Part shown: one piece after another, positions 1 to 8,385 of the stretch | Position numbering within the stretch: position 1 is the stretch's first letter | How the letters are laid out: each line of letters starts with the position of its first letter | Source: IMCC26077 sp964418325 | GTDB taxonomy: Bacteria; Actinomycetota; Actinomycetes; Nanopelagicales; Nanopelagicaceae | Length of the DNA stretch: 51,784 nt | Assembly: GCA_964418325.1 (NCBI GenBank) | Contig: CAYQLC010000011.1 | Span: forward strand, 1 to 51,784 | Direction: 5' to 3' | Position numbers and translations under genes: made by a program | The notes under the pieces: generated by a model | Databases searched by the model: none | What the model was told of the DNA's origin: nothing | What the model saw: the letters and a program-made list of their open reading frames with translations, nothing else

Positions 1-268
1 CACCTGACATCAGCGCAGCCTTGGAGTGCTCGTGATGCAATCCCGATGGTGACGAGACCACAACGATGTCGAGATCTTGTTTAATCACATCGTGATAGTC
101 CTCAGTAGCTACCTTCGCCCCATATTGATTGGCAAGTTTCTTCAATAGATCATCGCCCTTACGGCAAATCGCAACGATCTCTACCTCATCACGCTTGGAG
201 ATTGCAGGCAGGTGAGCCATCGTCGCCCAGGAACCTGCTCCGATAAATCCTGCTCGTAGTTTTGCCAT
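1..268 (-). CDS. Gfo/Idh/MocA-family NAD(P)-dependent oxidoreductase, N-terminal part only
   Basis: The visible 89 codons start MAKLRAGFIGAGSWATMAHL and continue as a Rossmann fold: a dinucleotide-binding GFIGAGSWA at residues 7-15, then the VEIVAICRK strand and the DIVVVSSPSGLHHEHSKAAL segment, where this family contacts the cofactor and approaches the catalytic domain. Members oxidise or reduce sugars, inositols and related polyols. The substrate cannot be read from the N-terminus. The ATG is preceded by a clear GGAGA ribosome binding site about 8 nt upstream. The gene follows a RhaM-like mutarotase by 38 bp on the same strand, which suggests sugar utilisation. The rest of the gene lies outside the window. 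Confidence 0.85.
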   Translation of the reverse strand, partial: MAKLRAGFIGAGSWATMAHLPAISKRDEVEIVAICRKGDDLLKKLANQYGAKVATEDYHDVIKQDLDIVVVSSPSGLHHEHSKAALMSG

Positions 269-306
269 TGTCACGTTCTCCTTATCTCGTTGATTTTTAC
301 TCTCCT

Positions 307-621
307 CTAATCGAGATGCCACACTTCTCGATAACTTAAGAGGTTCCCCTCTCGATCGGAGATGTGACGAATAATGTCTTTGAAGGACTCCTGCCAGCGA
401 GCATTGACCTCAGTAGCGCCCATCTTCTTCGCCGCAGTTGCCACGTCGGGGATTGCTTCACAATAGCCAACGACTGTCGTGCCATTTCGGAAGAGCGTGT
501 AATTGGTCCAACCACTCTCGGTGAGAGCTTGAGCCATATCAGGCCACAACTCATCATGGCGTTTGTCATATTCTGCCTCTTTTCCCTCATAGAGGTAGAT
601 GAAGAAGAGCAAACGTTCCAT
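307..621 (-). CDS. L-rhamnose mutarotase family protein (RhaM-like)
   Basis: A 104-aa protein starting MERLLFFIYLYEGKEAEYDKR. It has the short ferredoxin-like alpha/beta layout of the RhaM/DUF718 family: an N-terminal strand, a Y-x3-H motif (YDKRHDELWPDM), the GWTNYTLFRNGTTVVGY strand pair, and a C-terminal HxSDREGNLLSYREVWHLD tail. Family members interconvert alpha and beta anomers of L-rhamnose or related sugars. The frame is open for 47 more codons upstream, but that would run into miaA. The chosen ATG has a GGGAGG ribosome binding site about 10 nt upstream and matches the usual family length. It is followed by a Gfo/Idh/MocA dehydrogenase, so a small sugar-handling unit is likely. The exact sugar is unknown. 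Confidence 0.85.
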   Translation of the reverse strand: MERLLFFIYLYEGKEAEYDKRHDELWPDMAQALTESGWTNYTLFRNGTTVVGYCEAIPDVATAAKKMGATEVNARWQESFKDIIRHISDREGNLLSYREVWHLD

Positions 622-671
622 AGTATTTTTCGCCTCCCGATTTCTTTCACTTTCCTTGAAGGCGAACCTAA

Positions 672-1577
672 TCACTGAACGTGACTTAGGGCAAGAATTT
701 GAGCGACATTTGAAGTCGGCGAACCATCGAGCCAGATGATCCTGTGGTCGCGCATAAACCATGTCCCCTGTCGCCGGGCATACTGGCGAGTGCTGACGAT
801 CGTCTCCTCCACCGCGCTCTCCATCGAAATCTGTCCATCCAGTGCGGCAAGAACTTGGGCGTATCCGATGGCCGCTCGCGCGGTGCGCCCATCATGTAGA
901 CCGCGCTCTGCCAGAGACTCAACTTCAGAGACAAAGCCCGCTTCCCACATCTGATGAACCCGCGAGTGAATCCTTTGATGGAGTACCTCTCGATCGACCT
1001 TAATCGCAAAGTGCTGGGCAGTTGGGTAATAGCTTCGCTCATCGCGAGGCAGCGAGGCCGCATAAGGTTCCCCCGTCAGTTCGATGACTTCCAAAGCCCT
1101 AATCACGCGCCGAACATTCTGTTCTGGAATAAGCGCAGCCGCTTCCGGGTCCACCGCTGTGAGCCGTTGATGCATTATCGAGGCACCTAATGTCTCGGCT
1201 TCAGCAAAGAGTCGCTCGCGCACCGCAGGATCGCGATCAGGAAAATTCAATTCGTCAACGAGCGCTTTGATGTAGAGACCGGTCCCACCAACGACAACCA
1301 CGGGAATAGATTGTGCAAGTAAATTATCGATTACTGCCCGCGCTTGCCGTTGATAATCGGCTACTGAACTCTCATCCCTGATATCCAATACATCAAGCAT
1401 GTGGTGCGCGATTCCACGACGCTCATGAAAAGGTGTTTTTGCGGTGCCGATATCCATACCTTTATAGAGCTGCATTGAATCGGCATTAACAATCTCTGCA
1501 CCTATTTCCTCGGCTACATCGAGAGCAAGTGCGCTTTTGCCAGTGGCTGTGGCTCCCCCAATGATGATGAGAGTCAT
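672..1577 (-). CDS. miaA: tRNA dimethylallyltransferase MiaA
   Basis: 301 aa, normal length for MiaA, which transfers a dimethylallyl group from DMAPP to N6 of A37 in tRNAs reading UNN codons. The P-loop GATATGKS lies at residues 8-15, followed by NADSMQLYKGMDIGTAKT with the conserved catalytic Asp. Next come the HHMLDVLD motif, the GGTGLYIKAL segment near residue 98, and the C-terminal AIGYAQVLAAL and TRQYARRQGTWFMRD motifs that bind substrate and the tRNA anticodon stem. Its start overlaps the miaB stop by 4 bp (ATGA), so the two are translationally coupled. MiaB acts on the product of MiaA, so the pair gives the whole ms2i6A37 pathway. Confidence 0.97.
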   Translation of the reverse strand: MTLIIIGGATATGKSALALDVAEEIGAEIVNADSMQLYKGMDIGTAKTPFHERRGIAHHMLDVLDIRDESSVADYQRQARAVIDNLLAQSIPVVVVGGTGLYIKALVDELNFPDRDPAVRERLFAEAETLGASIMHQRLTAVDPEAAALIPEQNVRRVIRALEVIELTGEPYAASLPRDERSYYPTAQHFAIKVDREVLHQRIHSRVHQMWEAGFVSEVESLAERGLHDGRTARAAIGYAQVLAALDGQISMESAVEETIVSTRQYARRQGTWFMRDHRIIWLDGSPTSNVAQILALSHVQ

Positions 1578-3049
1578 CGGGAATGTTCGGAAGCTTTGAA
1601 GGTCGGCATTCCCAACAATATTGCCTGCGAACGAACCTCAGCTGCATAACTTCCAGGCGTCTTCTCGATCGATAATGGCATACCCGCTGCGACCAAATGA
1701 TGCGGAGCAGCTTCGGTGACGATGGTACGAACTAAATCACCTGGTTGAGGTCTTTGCTCAGAATTGAAATTGAGGTGAACTAAGTGGAAATCTTCTGATC
1801 GCCCAGCTACTCGTCCCCGTTCTTGATCTCTGCGACCTACATGATCGCCGATGAGAACCTCAACCTCTCTCCCAACAAGTTTTTGGCTCTCCTCAAAGGA
1901 GATTTTTTCTTGATATTGATGAAGGTAGGTGTATCGCGAACCAATAATTTCCGGATCCACTTGGTGGGGCATCGTTGCCGCTGGGGTTCCCGGTCGCTTG
2001 GAGTACTGGAAGGTATATGCAGCAGTGAATCGTGCTTGGTTCATCACATTAAGGGTCGCCTGGAAATCCTCATCGCTCTCTCCAGGAAAGCCGACGATGA
2101 TGTCAGTGGTAATTGCTGCATGGGGAATCGCCTTGCGTACTCGCTCGACAATGCCCAGGTATCGCTCCGCGCGATAAGAACGGCGCATCGCTTGCAAGAT
2201 ACGATCAGATCCAGATTGGAGAGGCATATGTAGGTGTGGCATGACATTTGGAGTCTGTGCCATCGCTTCAATGACATCATCGGTGAAATCACGTGGATGC
2301 GGACTCATGAACCGCACCCGACGTAAACCTTCAATCTCACCGCATGAGCGAAGTAACTTGGCAAAAGCCTGGCGATCGCCAAAATCCACACCGTAAGCGT
2401 TGACGTTCTGACCTAGCAACGTGACTTCAATGACGCCTTGCGCCACTAAAGCGCGAATCTCGTCGAGAATCTCATCCGCTGGGCGATCTTTTTCAACTCC
2501 GCGCAGAGCGGGCACAATACAAAAGGTGCAGGTGTTATTACATCCCACGGAGATGGAGACCCATGCTGAGAATGCTGAGTCGCGCCGAACCGGCAAGGTT
2601 GAAGGGAAATGTTCTAACGATTCCTTGATCTCCACTTGCGCCTCGCGCTCGATGCGCGCACGCTTTAACAGCGTCGGAAGCGCACCAACATTGTGCGTTC
2701 CGTACACAACATCAACCCAAGGTGCACGAGTAATAATCTCGCCTTTATCTTTCTGAGCTAGACAACCGCCAACAGCAATTTGGAAATCAGGGCGAGTTTC
2801 TTTGGTGTAGATGTACTTGGTAAGAGATCCGTAAAGTTTTTGATCGGCGTTCTCGCGAACGGCACAGGTGTTAAAGACAACCAAATCTGGTTCGGTGCCT
2901 GATGGTGCAGGCAGATACCCTTCGGCCTCGAGCAGGCCTCCGATTCGCTCGGAGTCATGGACGTTCATCTGGCAGCCGTGCGTCTCCACCAAGTAGGTCC
3001 ATTGACCTATCGCTATGCCAGAGGAGTCGATGCTCGTCGGGTTTGCCAT
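1574..3049 (-). CDS. miaB: tRNA-2-methylthio-N6-dimethylallyladenosine synthase MiaB
   Basis: 491 aa radical-SAM methylthiotransferase. The N-terminal UPF0004 domain carries the three cysteines for the auxiliary 4Fe-4S cluster at C26 (ETHGCQMN), C62 (FNTCAVRE) and C96 (GGCLAQ). The radical SAM motif is C170-NNT-C174-TF-C177. A C-terminal TRAM-like RNA-binding segment follows (EVLIGDHVGRRD onward). The YLVETHGCQMNVHDSE start distinguishes it from RimO, which is also present in this window. There is no good ribosome binding site before the ATG, but a TACCCT hexamer ends 7 nt upstream, suggesting a leaderless mRNA. It leads the miaB-miaA unit and diverges from the secreted-protein gene across 61 bp. 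Confidence 0.97.
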   Translation of the reverse strand: MANPTSIDSSGIAIGQWTYLVETHGCQMNVHDSERIGGLLEAEGYLPAPSGTEPDLVVFNTCAVRENADQKLYGSLTKYIYTKETRPDFQIAVGGCLAQKDKGEIITRAPWVDVVYGTHNVGALPTLLKRARIEREAQVEIKESLEHFPSTLPVRRDSAFSAWVSISVGCNNTCTFCIVPALRGVEKDRPADEILDEIRALVAQGVIEVTLLGQNVNAYGVDFGDRQAFAKLLRSCGEIEGLRRVRFMSPHPRDFTDDVIEAMAQTPNVMPHLHMPLQSGSDRILQAMRRSYRAERYLGIVERVRKAIPHAAITTDIIVGFPGESDEDFQATLNVMNQARFTAAYTFQYSKRPGTPAATMPHQVDPEIIGSRYTYLHQYQEKISFEESQKLVGREVEVLIGDHVGRRDQERGRVAGRSEDFHLVHLNFNSEQRPQPGDLVRTIVTEAAPHHLVAAGMPLSIEKTPGSYAAEVRSQAILLGMPTFKASEHSR

Positions 3050-3056
3050 GAGATAA

Positions 3057-3062
3057 AGGGTA
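3057..3062 (-). promoter_or_regulatory. Probable -10 element of a leaderless promoter for miaB
   Basis: On the minus strand the hexamer TACCCT ends 7 nt before the miaB ATG and no Shine-Dalgarno sequence is present. TANNNT is the common actinobacterial -10 core, and this spacing would put the transcription start on or next to the start codon. The same arrangement recurs at nine other genes in the window. Confidence 0.55.
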
Positions 3063-3110
3063 ACGGCCGCGCTCTTCCAGCGAATAACTGCGCTATGCCA
3101 CTATTGGGTC

Positions 3111-5134
3111 ATGAAGTGGCGCAGCGTATTGATCTCTCTACTTCTGATGTCGGGACTCTCTGTTGCTCCCTCATTCACAGCAAGTGCTGCAATCTGCCCC
3201 GCACCGCCCACTCCACCACCGCCGGGATGCACCCAGCCCCAGCCAGGTCCAGGAGGACCAGGACTGGGAGGCCCTAATCAACCAATGCCCGCGATGGGGG
3301 GCTCGGGGTTTATCTCAAAGTTTCCGAAAAGCCGCTCGGTCGATCGCTTCTCTGATGCAAGTCCTCAATTGGCTCAGCCTGGACCAGGTCTGCCTAACCC
3401 TGGACAAGTTGACTNNNNNNNNNNNNNNNNNNNNNNNNNNNNNNNNNNNNNNNNNNNNNNNNNNNNNNNNNNNNNNNNNNNNNNNNNNNNNNNNNNNNNN
3501 NNNNNNNNNNNNNNAGTCCTCAATTGGCTCAGCCTGGACCAGGTCTGCCTAACCCTGGACAAGTTGACTATGTCGGGGTCGGTTGGGATTCCTCACTTCG
3601 GCTTCAAGCAGTTCCGTACATAAAAGCGGAGCGGAGTGTAAGTGGCGGCGCACGTGAAGAGACGCTCTGTTCAGACCCAACGGATTCTGCCTGTCGCCCC
3701 GATAAAGGTTGGACCACTCTCTACGTCAGCGGTGGAATAGGAAACTGTGCGACTGCGACTAATAGCGCATGTGTCGAATCAATAACAATGATTAAAGCTG
3801 ACAAAACTGAAATTGTTGCCAAGCCAATTCAAAAATTTCCAAGAGAGCAAAAGGAATTCCCTGGAACGATTGATGCTTCCGGCCGAGGGTTTGCCCCGGG
3901 TTTAGCCAGTTGGCTCTGGCGAATTGAAGGCGATGGAGGAGGCGCTGAGAACGATTACCTTGCAGGTGGCGTCGTCATCTCCACAGCACGTCCTGCAAGT
4001 GGCGGTTGGGGCAATCCAGAGTTGGTTCAATTTTTCTTTGAACTCACCCCAATTTTTCGAGAGAACTCATCCCTCATTAAGCAGCCGGGGATGAAGACGC
4101 AAAAGAGCCCTATGAGTGGGACGATTGAAGTAATGCCAGAAAACGGAGAGAGCGGATGCCTTGCCAATGACACTGGAGTCTGTCTTCACCGAAGAGCGTT
4201 CCCCGCAGATGCGCGATACAAAGTTGTGCTTCAGATTCCTCGGAATATCACTGGTTGGCTCAATGGTCGATTGACCGCACCTGCCGTCACCTCAACTCCC
4301 CTCAATGGTGCATTTGATCGAATCACTATTGAGGCTGGCGCATCGGAGAACATCTTCGCCGGTAAATGGTTAAAACGGAGTGACATTCCACCGCTGAAAT
4401 TCCCTACTGATCAATCAGGTCGCCCCTATGAGCAAATCTTCTCTGGCAAGGGCGGAATGATGGTGGAAGATCCCGGTCGTGATGGCGCCCTCGATGCATA
4501 TAACGTGTGGGCTCCATATATTGGAGATTATGCCTTCGCCATTAATCAAACGTGGACTGTTAGCAATGCGTTAGTTGCCAATCCCGAAGAGCGGCGATGC
4601 CCAAGTCGAGGTGTGGTGGGCGTAGTGGCCACAAATGCCAGCGCCTATTCAGCGACCGCGCCTGTCTATAACAAAGATACTGGCACGCTCGATTACAAAG
4701 TTGCCGCGCCTCATTACGGACCCTATATCGATGGAAAAAATGAGAAGAAGAATCTGGGGACCTACGGCCTTTCTATGGCGGCCTCACAAGTCAGATGCCT
4801 CTATGGCATGGAGAAGTTACCTTCATCCGCATCGATCTCTATTACCTCAAGCGATGGAAAAGAGAATGTCTCCACCGTTGAGCTAAAAAATATTGGTGAC
4901 TGGGTCTACCTTGAGGCGAAGAATTTCACTTTCTCAGCTCCAACGCTAAAAATCAAACTTAACCAAAGCAGCGCTCCTACTGCGAGCCCCTCCAATAGTG
5001 GTCAAGGAAGTCAGAGCGCAGCACCGGCAAAAGCTGCCGCGCCACGCATATCCATCACCTGCGTCAAAGGAAAGCTCACCAAAAAAGTTTCTGGAGCTGC
5101 GCCGCGATGTCCAGCAGGATTTAAGAAGCGATAG
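3111..5134 (+). CDS. Secreted protein of unknown function, interrupted by an assembly gap
   Basis: I do not recognise this family. It begins MKWRSVLISLLLMSGLSVAP with a cleavable signal peptide (cleavage likely after TASA near residue 26), followed by a Pro/Gly-rich stretch. The 100-N gap at 3415-3514 is flanked by an exact 55-bp duplication. Removing one copy plus the N run joins both halves in one frame and gives a 622-aa protein. The body is beta-rich with scattered cysteines, and then a low-complexity Ser/Pro/Ala linker (QSSAPTASPSNSGQGSQSAA). The tail is compact and basic with two cysteines, ITCVKGKLTKK...RCPAGFKKR, and looks like a cell-surface or wall-binding tag. The start has no clear ribosome binding site. 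The 3' end overlaps convergent recX by 14 bp. Confidence 0.7.
3360..3414 (+). repeat. 55-bp direct duplication, left copy, flanking the first N gap
   Basis: The 55 bases just before the N run (agtcctcaat ... aagttgact) are identical to the 55 bases at 3515-3569 just after it. The copy ends exactly at the gap edge and both copies are read in the same frame. This is the signature of two contig ends sharing a k-mer-length overlap that the scaffolder failed to merge, not a biological repeat. Confidence 0.95.
3415..3514. other. Assembly gap of exactly 100 N inside the secreted-protein gene
   Basis: The run is exactly 100 N, the usual placeholder length for an unknown gap. Since the flanks overlap by 55 bp, the true gap is probably zero or negative in length. 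Confidence 0.97.
3515..3569 (+). repeat. 55-bp direct duplication, right copy, flanking the first N gap
   Basis: Exact copy of 3360-3414 beginning at the first base after the N run. After base 3569 the reading frame continues TATGTCGGGGTCGGTTGG (YVGVGW), in frame with the left half. Confidence 0.95.
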
Positions 5135-5600
5135 CCATCTCGGCGCGGATCGCCTCTTTAATTATTGTTGCGGAATACCCTTTGCGAGCCAACAACGAAT
5201 GAACTCTCCGAAATTGCGTCTGGCTATCACAACGGGAGAGAGTACGTAACTTCTTTGCTACAAGATTGCGCGCCGCTGCAACCTCATCTTCGCGAGATAT
5301 CTCTTCGAGAACTTCATCGATTAATTGCTGTGCTATAGATTTCCTGCGCAACTCTTGGGCAAGGACCCGTCGTGAGAGTCCCTTACTTCTCTGGCGTAGT
5401 TGGGACCACTCTCGTGCAAAGGCGCGATCATCAATTAACTTCTGTGCAACAAGGCGATCGAGCAACCTTTCAATGACCTCGTCAGGAACTAATTTTTTAC
5501 GAAGGATTTCGGCAAGCTCGCCCCTACTTCGAGCGCGACGTGAGAGCGCATCTACAGCAATCTTCGTCGCAACCGAGTAGGGGTCAGGCTCGTAATCCAT
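5121..5600 (-). CDS. recX: Regulatory protein RecX
   Basis: 159 aa from the chosen ATG (MDYEPDPYSVATKIAVDALS). It shows three-helix RecX repeats with the family landmarks ALSRRARSRGELAEIL, VIERLLDRLVAQKLIDDRAFAREW and GLSRRVLAQELRRKSI. RecX binds RecA filaments and the RecA protein and limits recombinase activity. The frame stays open back into recA, but family length and the recA stop argue for the ATG 19 bp after the recA stop. It is cotranscribed with recA, the usual actinobacterial arrangement, so the LexA-controlled recA promoter should also drive it. The 3' end overlaps the convergent secreted-protein gene by 14 bp. Confidence 0.93.
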   Translation of the reverse strand: MDYEPDPYSVATKIAVDALSRRARSRGELAEILRKKLVPDEVIERLLDRLVAQKLIDDRAFAREWSQLRQRSKGLSRRVLAQELRRKSIAQQLIDEVLEEISREDEVAAARNLVAKKLRTLSRCDSQTQFRRVHSLLARKGYSATIIKEAIRAEMAIAS

Positions 5601-5619
5601 ATCTACTGCAATGGATTCT

Positions 5620-6738
5620 TTAGAAATCGATATCTGCGCTGGAGACAGCCTCTTCGACCGCTGCTGCGAGCGCAGGGTCAATCTGTCCGATAGTGAATTG
5701 AGCGCGAATCTTCTTCTCGATCTCATCAGCGAGATCTGGATTGTCGCGAAGGAAAGCGCGAGCATTCTCTTTACCTTGACCGAGTTGGTCTCCCTCGTAG
5801 GTAATCCATGCACCGCTCTTCTTAACAATTCCACTCTCTACGCCAAGGTCGATAAGCGAACCTTCGCGCGAAATTCCTACGCCGTAGATGATGTCGAACT
5901 CTGCTTGCTTGAATGGTGGCGCCATCTTGTTCTTGACGACCTTGACTCGAGTACGGTTTCCAACCGCCTCTTGACCATCTTTCAGAGTCTCGATGCGACG
6001 GACATCAAGTCGGATTGATGCGTAGAATTTGAGCGCTTTTCCGCCCGTGGTCGTCTCAGGTGAACCAAAGAAGACGCCAATCTTTTCACGAAGTTGATTG
6101 ATGAAGATTGCCGTGGTGTTCGAGCTATGAAGTGCACCAGTGATCTTTCGTAGCGCTTGTGACATCAATCGAGCTTGAAGGCCAACATGAGAATCGCCCA
6201 TCTCGCCCTCGATTTCTGCGCGTGGAACAAGTGCAGCAACAGAGTCGATAACTACGATGTCAATGGCGCCAGAGCGAATCAACATATCCATGATCTCTAG
6301 GGCTTGCTCACCAGTATCTGGCTGAGAGACAAGGAGTGCATCGATATCCACGCCAAGTTTCTTTGCATACTCTGGATCAAGGGCATGTTCAGCATCGATA
6401 AAGGCTGCAATGCCACCAGCGCGCTGAACATTGGCAATTGCATGAAGAGCCACGGTGGTCTTACCGCTGGACTCTGGACCATAAATTTCAACAACGCGTC
6501 CCCGTGGCAATCCGCCGATACCTAATGCGATATCGAGCGCGATAGATCCCGTTGGAATCACCTCGGTGATTTCAGCGCGACGCTCGCCCATACGCATAAC
6601 TGACCCTTTGCCATATTGACGCTCAATCTGAGCAAGCGCCGTATCAAGAGCCTTTGCCTTTTCGGCCTTCGCCTTGGAATCGCCAGCCTTATCGCTAGCT
6701 TCTCTACCCTCTCGAACTTCTCGTGCCTCTTTTGCCAT
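5620..6738 (-). CDS. recA: Recombinase RecA
   Basis: 372 aa RecA, the strand-exchange ATPase and LexA coprotease. Walker A GPESSGKT is at residues 87-94. Walker B is the IDIVVIDSVAAL strand near 160, followed by the L1/L2 DNA-binding loops around EMGDSHVGLQARLMSQALRK and GVFFGSPETTTGG. MAW motif regions are intact. A charged Lys/Ala/Glu-rich extension of about 30 residues precedes the canonical ALDTALAQIERQYGKGSVM start. The ATG has a GAGAGAGG ribosome binding site at good spacing. A consensus LexA box lies 109 bp upstream, just after the end of the preceding gene, so recA has its own SOS promoter. recX follows 19 bp downstream. Confidence 0.99.
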   Translation of the reverse strand: MAKEAREVREGREASDKAGDSKAKAEKAKALDTALAQIERQYGKGSVMRMGERRAEITEVIPTGSIALDIALGIGGLPRGRVVEIYGPESSGKTTVALHAIANVQRAGGIAAFIDAEHALDPEYAKKLGVDIDALLVSQPDTGEQALEIMDMLIRSGAIDIVVIDSVAALVPRAEIEGEMGDSHVGLQARLMSQALRKITGALHSSNTTAIFINQLREKIGVFFGSPETTTGGKALKFYASIRLDVRRIETLKDGQEAVGNRTRVKVVKNKMAPPFKQAEFDIIYGVGISREGSLIDLGVESGIVKKSGAWITYEGDQLGQGKENARAFLRDNPDLADEIEKKIRAQFTIGQIDPALAAAVEEAVSSADIDF

Positions 6739-6846
6739 CGCGTATCCGCCTCTCTCGTTTCTGGCTCTTACTTCTCTTTTTCAGTTGCCCTGAAGGTACG
6801 GACTACCGCTGACAAGAAGGCCCCAAGCCACTGTGGAAAGAGTATC

Positions 6847-6860
6847 CGAACAGATGTTCG
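6847..6860. promoter_or_regulatory. LexA (SOS) operator upstream of recA
   Basis: The perfect match CGAACAGATGTTCG fits the actinobacterial SOS box CGAAC-RNRY-GTTYG. It sits in the 126-bp space between the recA start and the stop of the upstream phosphatase/nuclease gene, the position expected for DNA-damage control of recA-recX. Confidence 0.9.
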
Positions 6861-6864
6861 AACG

Positions 6865-8385
6865 CTACTCCATGGCCCCCGACACGCCGGACTCCCGAGC
6901 CCTTCTCCGACGGCGAGCGCGCACTAGCCAGCGAATCAGCAGCGCTAATCCAAGGGCCGCGACCACTCCGGTGACTCGCCAGAAAGTAAAGGGCGATCTC
7001 GCCCGTTCCGGTAGCCGAGGATCGCGCAACTCGTTGGCGGGCAGGTCGGCAGCGCCAGCAATCCCCGCATGATCCGACGGCAGGCATCGACCCTCGCCTG
7101 CTCCACTGGGCAATCTTTTGCCCAACGCGCGCGCACCATCAGAGGTCAGCGCAATCTGCTCGGGGCTCGAACATCTCCAGGTATCTAAACCTTCCGGCCA
7201 TTGGTTACCAAATATCGCGCCATTAAATGCGCTCTGACCATTCTTCACCATGATGTAGTCGAGTCGATCAGTGAAAGTACCGTTAGCGCCCATCTTTAAG
7301 CTCGGTGCAATTCGATCTGGCATCGGGCCAGCTAAGAGCGCATCAGCACCCCACGAGAAATTCTTTGGATCCATAGCGTCTGGAGAGATTTCAAGAAAAC
7401 CAGCTTTGATGAACTTCCAATAGGCGCTGCAACTCTCGATTGCAGTCGTTGCCGTGGGTTGCGCAATTTGAGCGCGACAGGTCGCGCTCGCCGAAGGTTG
7501 CGCCCCTGGATTCACAGCGAGATCATCTGATGCGCGTGGATCACGTGGATCACTATTGAAATCCCCTAATACCACTATCGGCATCTTTGCATTTTCGAGG
7601 TCAGCGATTAATTGATCGGCCTGCTTTGCCGCATTAGGGATGACATCCGGGTCCCAGAGTGATTCTAAGTGTGTGGTGATTGTTCGAAAGGTGCTGGCAC
7701 CAACTCTTAAATCAGCCCAGGCATACCCTCGATAAATAGTCATCAGAGTGGGGATGATCGAGTACGTTGCGGAAAATTCCGACGTTCCAGAGTCTAGGAC
7801 TTGCACATCATCGCGCACCAACAGAGCATCACTAATGGTGAAACCACATGCAGCGCGCTCTTTACCGAAGAGCGAGGGAAAGAGCGCCTTATCGCTCACC
7901 ATCGTCACATAGGGAATAGGAGAAATCTCAAAACCAGGATTGAGAGCGAGCTGGCTACTCACGCCTGCCTCTGCGATCGAAAAGTTTGCGCCTTTTGACT
8001 TGAGCGCAGCGAGTAATTCACTAAGGAAGTCATAGACCACAACTTCTTGGGCGAATAAACCAGTTCGGCAACGCCAGGTAGTTGCCTCTTGGATACCAAT
8101 CACCTGCGCCCCAGAACCAATGAGTTCTTGGGCAAGGAGCGGGGCGCGTTGCGCGAAATCATTTGCCTTCATCTGATCCCACATAAATTGAGCAGCTGCG
8201 GGAAAATTTGGCAACTTCTTCATGGCGATTCCGACATCTGATCCAAGGTAGATATTTCTCGTTGCAAAGATCACTCGCTCGGGATTCTGGGAGAAACCGG
8301 CGAATGCGGGAGTTACTGGGTTTACCAGCGGGAGCACCACGAGCGCAGAAATGAGAGCGCTAAAGAGAGCTCGGAGCGATTTCAT
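6865..8385 (-). CDS. Secreted, C-terminally membrane-anchored endonuclease/exonuclease/phosphatase-fold hydrolase
   Basis: 506 aa. An N-terminal signal peptide (MKSLRALFSALISALVVLPL, cleavage likely after PAFA near 29) precedes an EEP-superfamily catalytic domain. N44 in ATRNIYLG, E100 in IGIQEAT, H239 in TTHLES, D275/N277 in VLGDFNSDP, D373/D376 in TDRLDYIMV and D438/H439 in PSDHAG match the metal and catalytic residues of the DNase I/sphingomyelinase/inositol-phosphatase fold. A C-terminal membrane helix (about 472-488) followed by a run of arginines indicates anchoring to the outside of the membrane. The substrate could be nucleic acid, phospholipid head group or nucleotide and cannot be decided. 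The start overlaps the TetR gene stop by 4 bp. It separates clgR from recA, two genes often closer in actinobacteria. Confidence 0.8.
   Translation of the reverse strand: MKSLRALFSALISALVVLPLVNPVTPAFAGFSQNPERVIFATRNIYLGSDVGIAMKKLPNFPAAAQFMWDQMKANDFAQRAPLLAQELIGSGAQVIGIQEATTWRCRTGLFAQEVVVYDFLSELLAALKSKGANFSIAEAGVSSQLALNPGFEISPIPYVTMVSDKALFPSLFGKERAACGFTISDALLVRDDVQVLDSGTSEFSATYSIIPTLMTIYRGYAWADLRVGASTFRTITTHLESLWDPDVIPNAAKQADQLIADLENAKMPIVVLGDFNSDPRDPRASDDLAVNPGAQPSASATCRAQIAQPTATTAIESCSAYWKFIKAGFLEISPDAMDPKNFSWGADALLAGPMPDRIAPSLKMGANGTFTDRLDYIMVKNGQSAFNGAIFGNQWPEGLDTWRCSSPEQIALTSDGARALGKRLPSGAGEGRCLPSDHAGIAGAADLPANELRDPRLPERARSPFTFWRVTGVVAALGLALLIRWLVRARRRRRARESGVSGAME

Noticed and set aside
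3163..3562. Other open frames crossing the first N gap
   Set aside because: They depend on the arbitrary 100-N length or lie in shifted frames. The repaired frame with the signal peptide explains the region.
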